52,089 bases of DNA. Origin: CALBZG01 sp964486295. Its GTDB lineage: Bacteria; Bacillota; Clostridia; Peptostreptococcales; Anaerovoracaceae. The notes below the pieces were generated by a model. The model saw only the letters and a list, made by a program, of their open reading frames with translations. It was not told the origin of the DNA and searched no databases. The stretch is taken from contig CAZAMF010000013.1 of NCBI GenBank assembly GCA_964486295.1, forward strand, positions 1-52,089, read 5' to 3'. Within the stretch, counting starts at the first letter, position 1; each line of letters starts with the position of its first letter. Of this stretch, positions 50,867-52,089 are shown piece by piece. The position numbers and the translations under genes are program-made.

Positions 50867-51451
50867 GTGAAAAAGACACGTAATACAATTTTTACCCTGT
50901 TATTTGTGGCTGCATTTTTTGGTATGTTTACAATTGCAGTTCATGCTTCGTCTCCAAAGAGTATTGAAGCGGTTATGTCAGAGATTAGGATTGAACAGGG
51001 TGTGTCAAGCAATGAAGAGATTGATCCTAAAACCGTAAGTAAAGAAAAGTTGGAGGATCTTGGAGATTCGGTCATGGAAGCTATGATCGGAAATTCAGAA
51101 ATCCATGAGCAGATGGATGAAAGGATGGGCGGCGAAGGATCAGACTCTTTAAGAGCAATGCACGAGAGAATGGGCTACAACTATTTGACTGGCTATCCGT
51201 ACGGGATGATGGGACCGGGTTATTCTCGTTTAGGCGGCATGATGGGATATTACGGGGGGTATGGCATGGCGGTACTCGGGCTATTCGTAATTCTTCTTAT
51301 CGCTATTCTTGTTGTACTACTCAGAATGCAATCCAAGAGGTCTCAGAACAAATCATTTGAATCGCCGTTAGATATCTTGAATAAGAGATATGCTAAAGGT
51401 GAGATAAACAAAGAAGAATATGAAATTATGAAAGAATCCCTTAACAAATAG
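50867..51451 (+). CDS. Secreted/membrane protein with Met-His-rich segment and SHOCT domain
   Basis: 194 residues; GTG 50867 follows AAAGGAGGG (an ATG 30 bp upstream is in frame). Signal-like N-terminus (FTLLFVAAFFGMFTIAVHA), a soluble segment, then a Gly-Tyr-Met-rich stretch (MHERMGYNYLTGYPYGMMG) that could bind copper, one membrane helix (GLFVILLIAILVVLL), and a C-terminal SHOCT domain (LNKRYAKGEINKEEYEIMKESL) in the cytoplasm. It follows the copper ATPase by 37 bp. A periplasmic-side copper-handling role with a cytoplasmic oligomerisation tail is plausible but unproven. Confidence 0.8.
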   Translation: MKKTRNTIFTLLFVAAFFGMFTIAVHASSPKSIEAVMSEIRIEQGVSSNEEIDPKTVSKEKLEDLGDSVMEAMIGNSEIHEQMDERMGGEGSDSLRAMHERMGYNYLTGYPYGMMGPGYSRLGGMMGYYGGYGMAVLGLFVILLIAILVVLLRMQSKRSQNKSFESPLDILNKRYAKGEINKEEYEIMKESLNK

Positions 51452-51548
51452 TGAAGTGCACCCAATCCGTTGACAAAATATAAACTGTTTGAATGCAAAT
51501 CCATTACATTTCTCAAGGCCAGTGAATTGCAGGGGCGGCTTGCCATAG

Positions 51549-51716
51549 AGGCGACACATCTTTAAGAGCTTGCAAAGAGAAAGCGATGTGACATTGGCAG
51601 ATTTCTGGGGTGTTCAAGAACTCATGCCGAATAGGGAGAAGTTCTTTGAAGAGTTGGATATGCTTCTATTTGATGAACTTTATGTGGAATATTGTTCAAA
51701 AAGCATAGATTCGTGA
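51549..51716 (+). pseudogene. Remnant of an F420-dehydrogenase beta-subunit-like gene
   Basis: An open frame without start holds ESDVTLADFWGVQELMPN, the conserved SD-T-ADFWG segment of coenzyme F420 hydrogenase/dehydrogenase beta-subunit-like proteins. The upstream Cys cluster and downstream half are missing. A short relic after the copper operon. Confidence 0.6.
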
Positions 51717-51801
51717 GCAAACTAGATCATACGAATCCGATGGACTATTTGCCCCAAAAGAATATCCCAAATAATTTTATTAGCCGTGATGATGAACGAA
51801 G

Positions 51802-51835
51802 GAGGCAGTGCGCGTTGGCACTGCCTCTTCAACAT
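51802..51835. terminator. Hairpin near the right end
   Basis: GAGGCAGTGC (51802-51811) pairs with GCACTGCCTC (51818-51827). No strong T-run on either strand; it lies past the end of the small minus-strand gene and may terminate it. The bases between the F420-type remnant and this hairpin show no gene. Confidence 0.5.
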
Positions 51836-51859
51836 TTTGTTATGGAAATGATAAAATGG

Positions 51860-52027
51860 CTAACTGATATTGGCCTGGGTCTTTTTTCGCCTTTTAAGCC
51901 AGCTTATAGTAAATAAGATTCCAATAAGAATCGGAACAACTCCGATTGGAAAGTCCCCCCATTCAAAATATGAAAGGAAGAACACGCCCACCAGACAAAA
52001 TCCGATTGCGCCGACAAGATCATACAT
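51860..52027 (-). CDS. Small two-helix membrane protein, unknown function
   Basis: 55 residues, too short for the usual gene cut-off. Good ribosome site GAGGAGGG 7 nt upstream of the ATG. Two hydrophobic helices (LVGAIGFCLVGVFFLSY and IGVVPILIGILFTISWL) are joined by a short loop with EWGDFP, and a basic tail (KRRKK) follows. No known family recognised. The gene is convergent with the copper-related operon. Confidence 0.6.
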   Translation of the reverse strand: MYDLVGAIGFCLVGVFFLSYFEWGDFPIGVVPILIGILFTISWLKRRKKTQANIS

Positions 52028-52089
52028 AATCTATCCCTCCTCGTATTATTAAGTAGTAGTATTTATAGTCCCTCTCCAAGGACTGTATG

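Overview
The window looks like a chromosomal stretch from an anaerobic, low-to-moderate-GC Firmicute of the Clostridia type. This rests on strong AGGAGG-like ribosome sites, oxygen-sensitive W/Mo/Fe-S enzymes, ferredoxin-type metabolism, AcoR-like sigma-54 activators, and oxygen/peroxide defence genes of the kind anaerobes carry. No rRNA, tRNA, CRISPR array or intact insertion sequence was seen.

Layout. (1) 1-2.4 kb: the end of a prolyl-tRNA deacylase gene, a nitroreductase gene broken by one nonsense codon, a GNAT acetyltransferase, a MaoC-like hydratase and a small membrane protein. (2) 2.6-18.9 kb, 'regulon 1': a lactate-permease-family transporter; a Mop-type molybdenum aldehyde oxidoreductase with its FAD/Fe-S partner and a small redox protein; a sigma-54 activator; a class III aminotransferase; a tungsten aldehyde:ferredoxin oxidoreductase with a MoaD-like protein; an MFS transporter; and a second MoaD-like protein. 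Three sigma-54 promoters here each have a pair of TGTNGCGCNACA dyads, 22 bp apart, upstream. (3) 19-31.1 kb, 'regulon 2': a beta-keto acid cleavage enzyme, a thiolase, a ribose-type ABC importer, a second sigma-54 activator, a cyclase-family hydrolase, a 3-hydroxyacyl-CoA-dehydrogenase-like enzyme and a two-subunit CoA transferase. Four more sigma-54 promoters lie here, with TTGCAACA-type sites. (4) 31.3-35.2 kb: a second broken nitroreductase copy, a Lon protease, a TetR regulator with matching operators, and an IS3 remnant. (5) 35.2-41.8 kb: a CDGSH protein, a hemerythrin, a ferritin-like protein, TusA, a DsrE-like protein, a cysteine desulfurase, an IscU-MIP18 fusion, a superoxide dismutase and a persulfide-dioxygenase-like/rhodanese fusion. 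This is a sulfur-relay, Fe-S assembly and oxygen-defence island. (6) 41.9-45.9 kb: a GHKL ATPase, a protein of unknown family and a B12-type radical SAM protein in a tight operon. (7) 46-51.5 kb: a secreted cupredoxin, a PQQ-propeller lipoprotein, a Rieske protein, a CopB-type copper ATPase and a SHOCT protein, which suggests copper-dependent electron transfer outside the membrane. The right end holds gene debris and a small membrane protein.

How the genes may work together (inference). Regulon 1 would import a compound, transaminate a primary amine to an aldehyde and oxidise aldehydes with two different metal enzymes. Regulon 2 would import a sugar-like or hydroxy-acid compound, oxidise a 3-hydroxy acid to a 3-keto acid, cleave it with acetyl-CoA to acetoacetate plus a new acyl-CoA, and recover acetyl-CoA through the CoA transferase and thiolase. 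The main structural surprise is that the block 'regulator 3' end - terminator - paired operators - sigma-54 promoter' exists twice, so the Mop operon appears to have acquired its control region by duplication.
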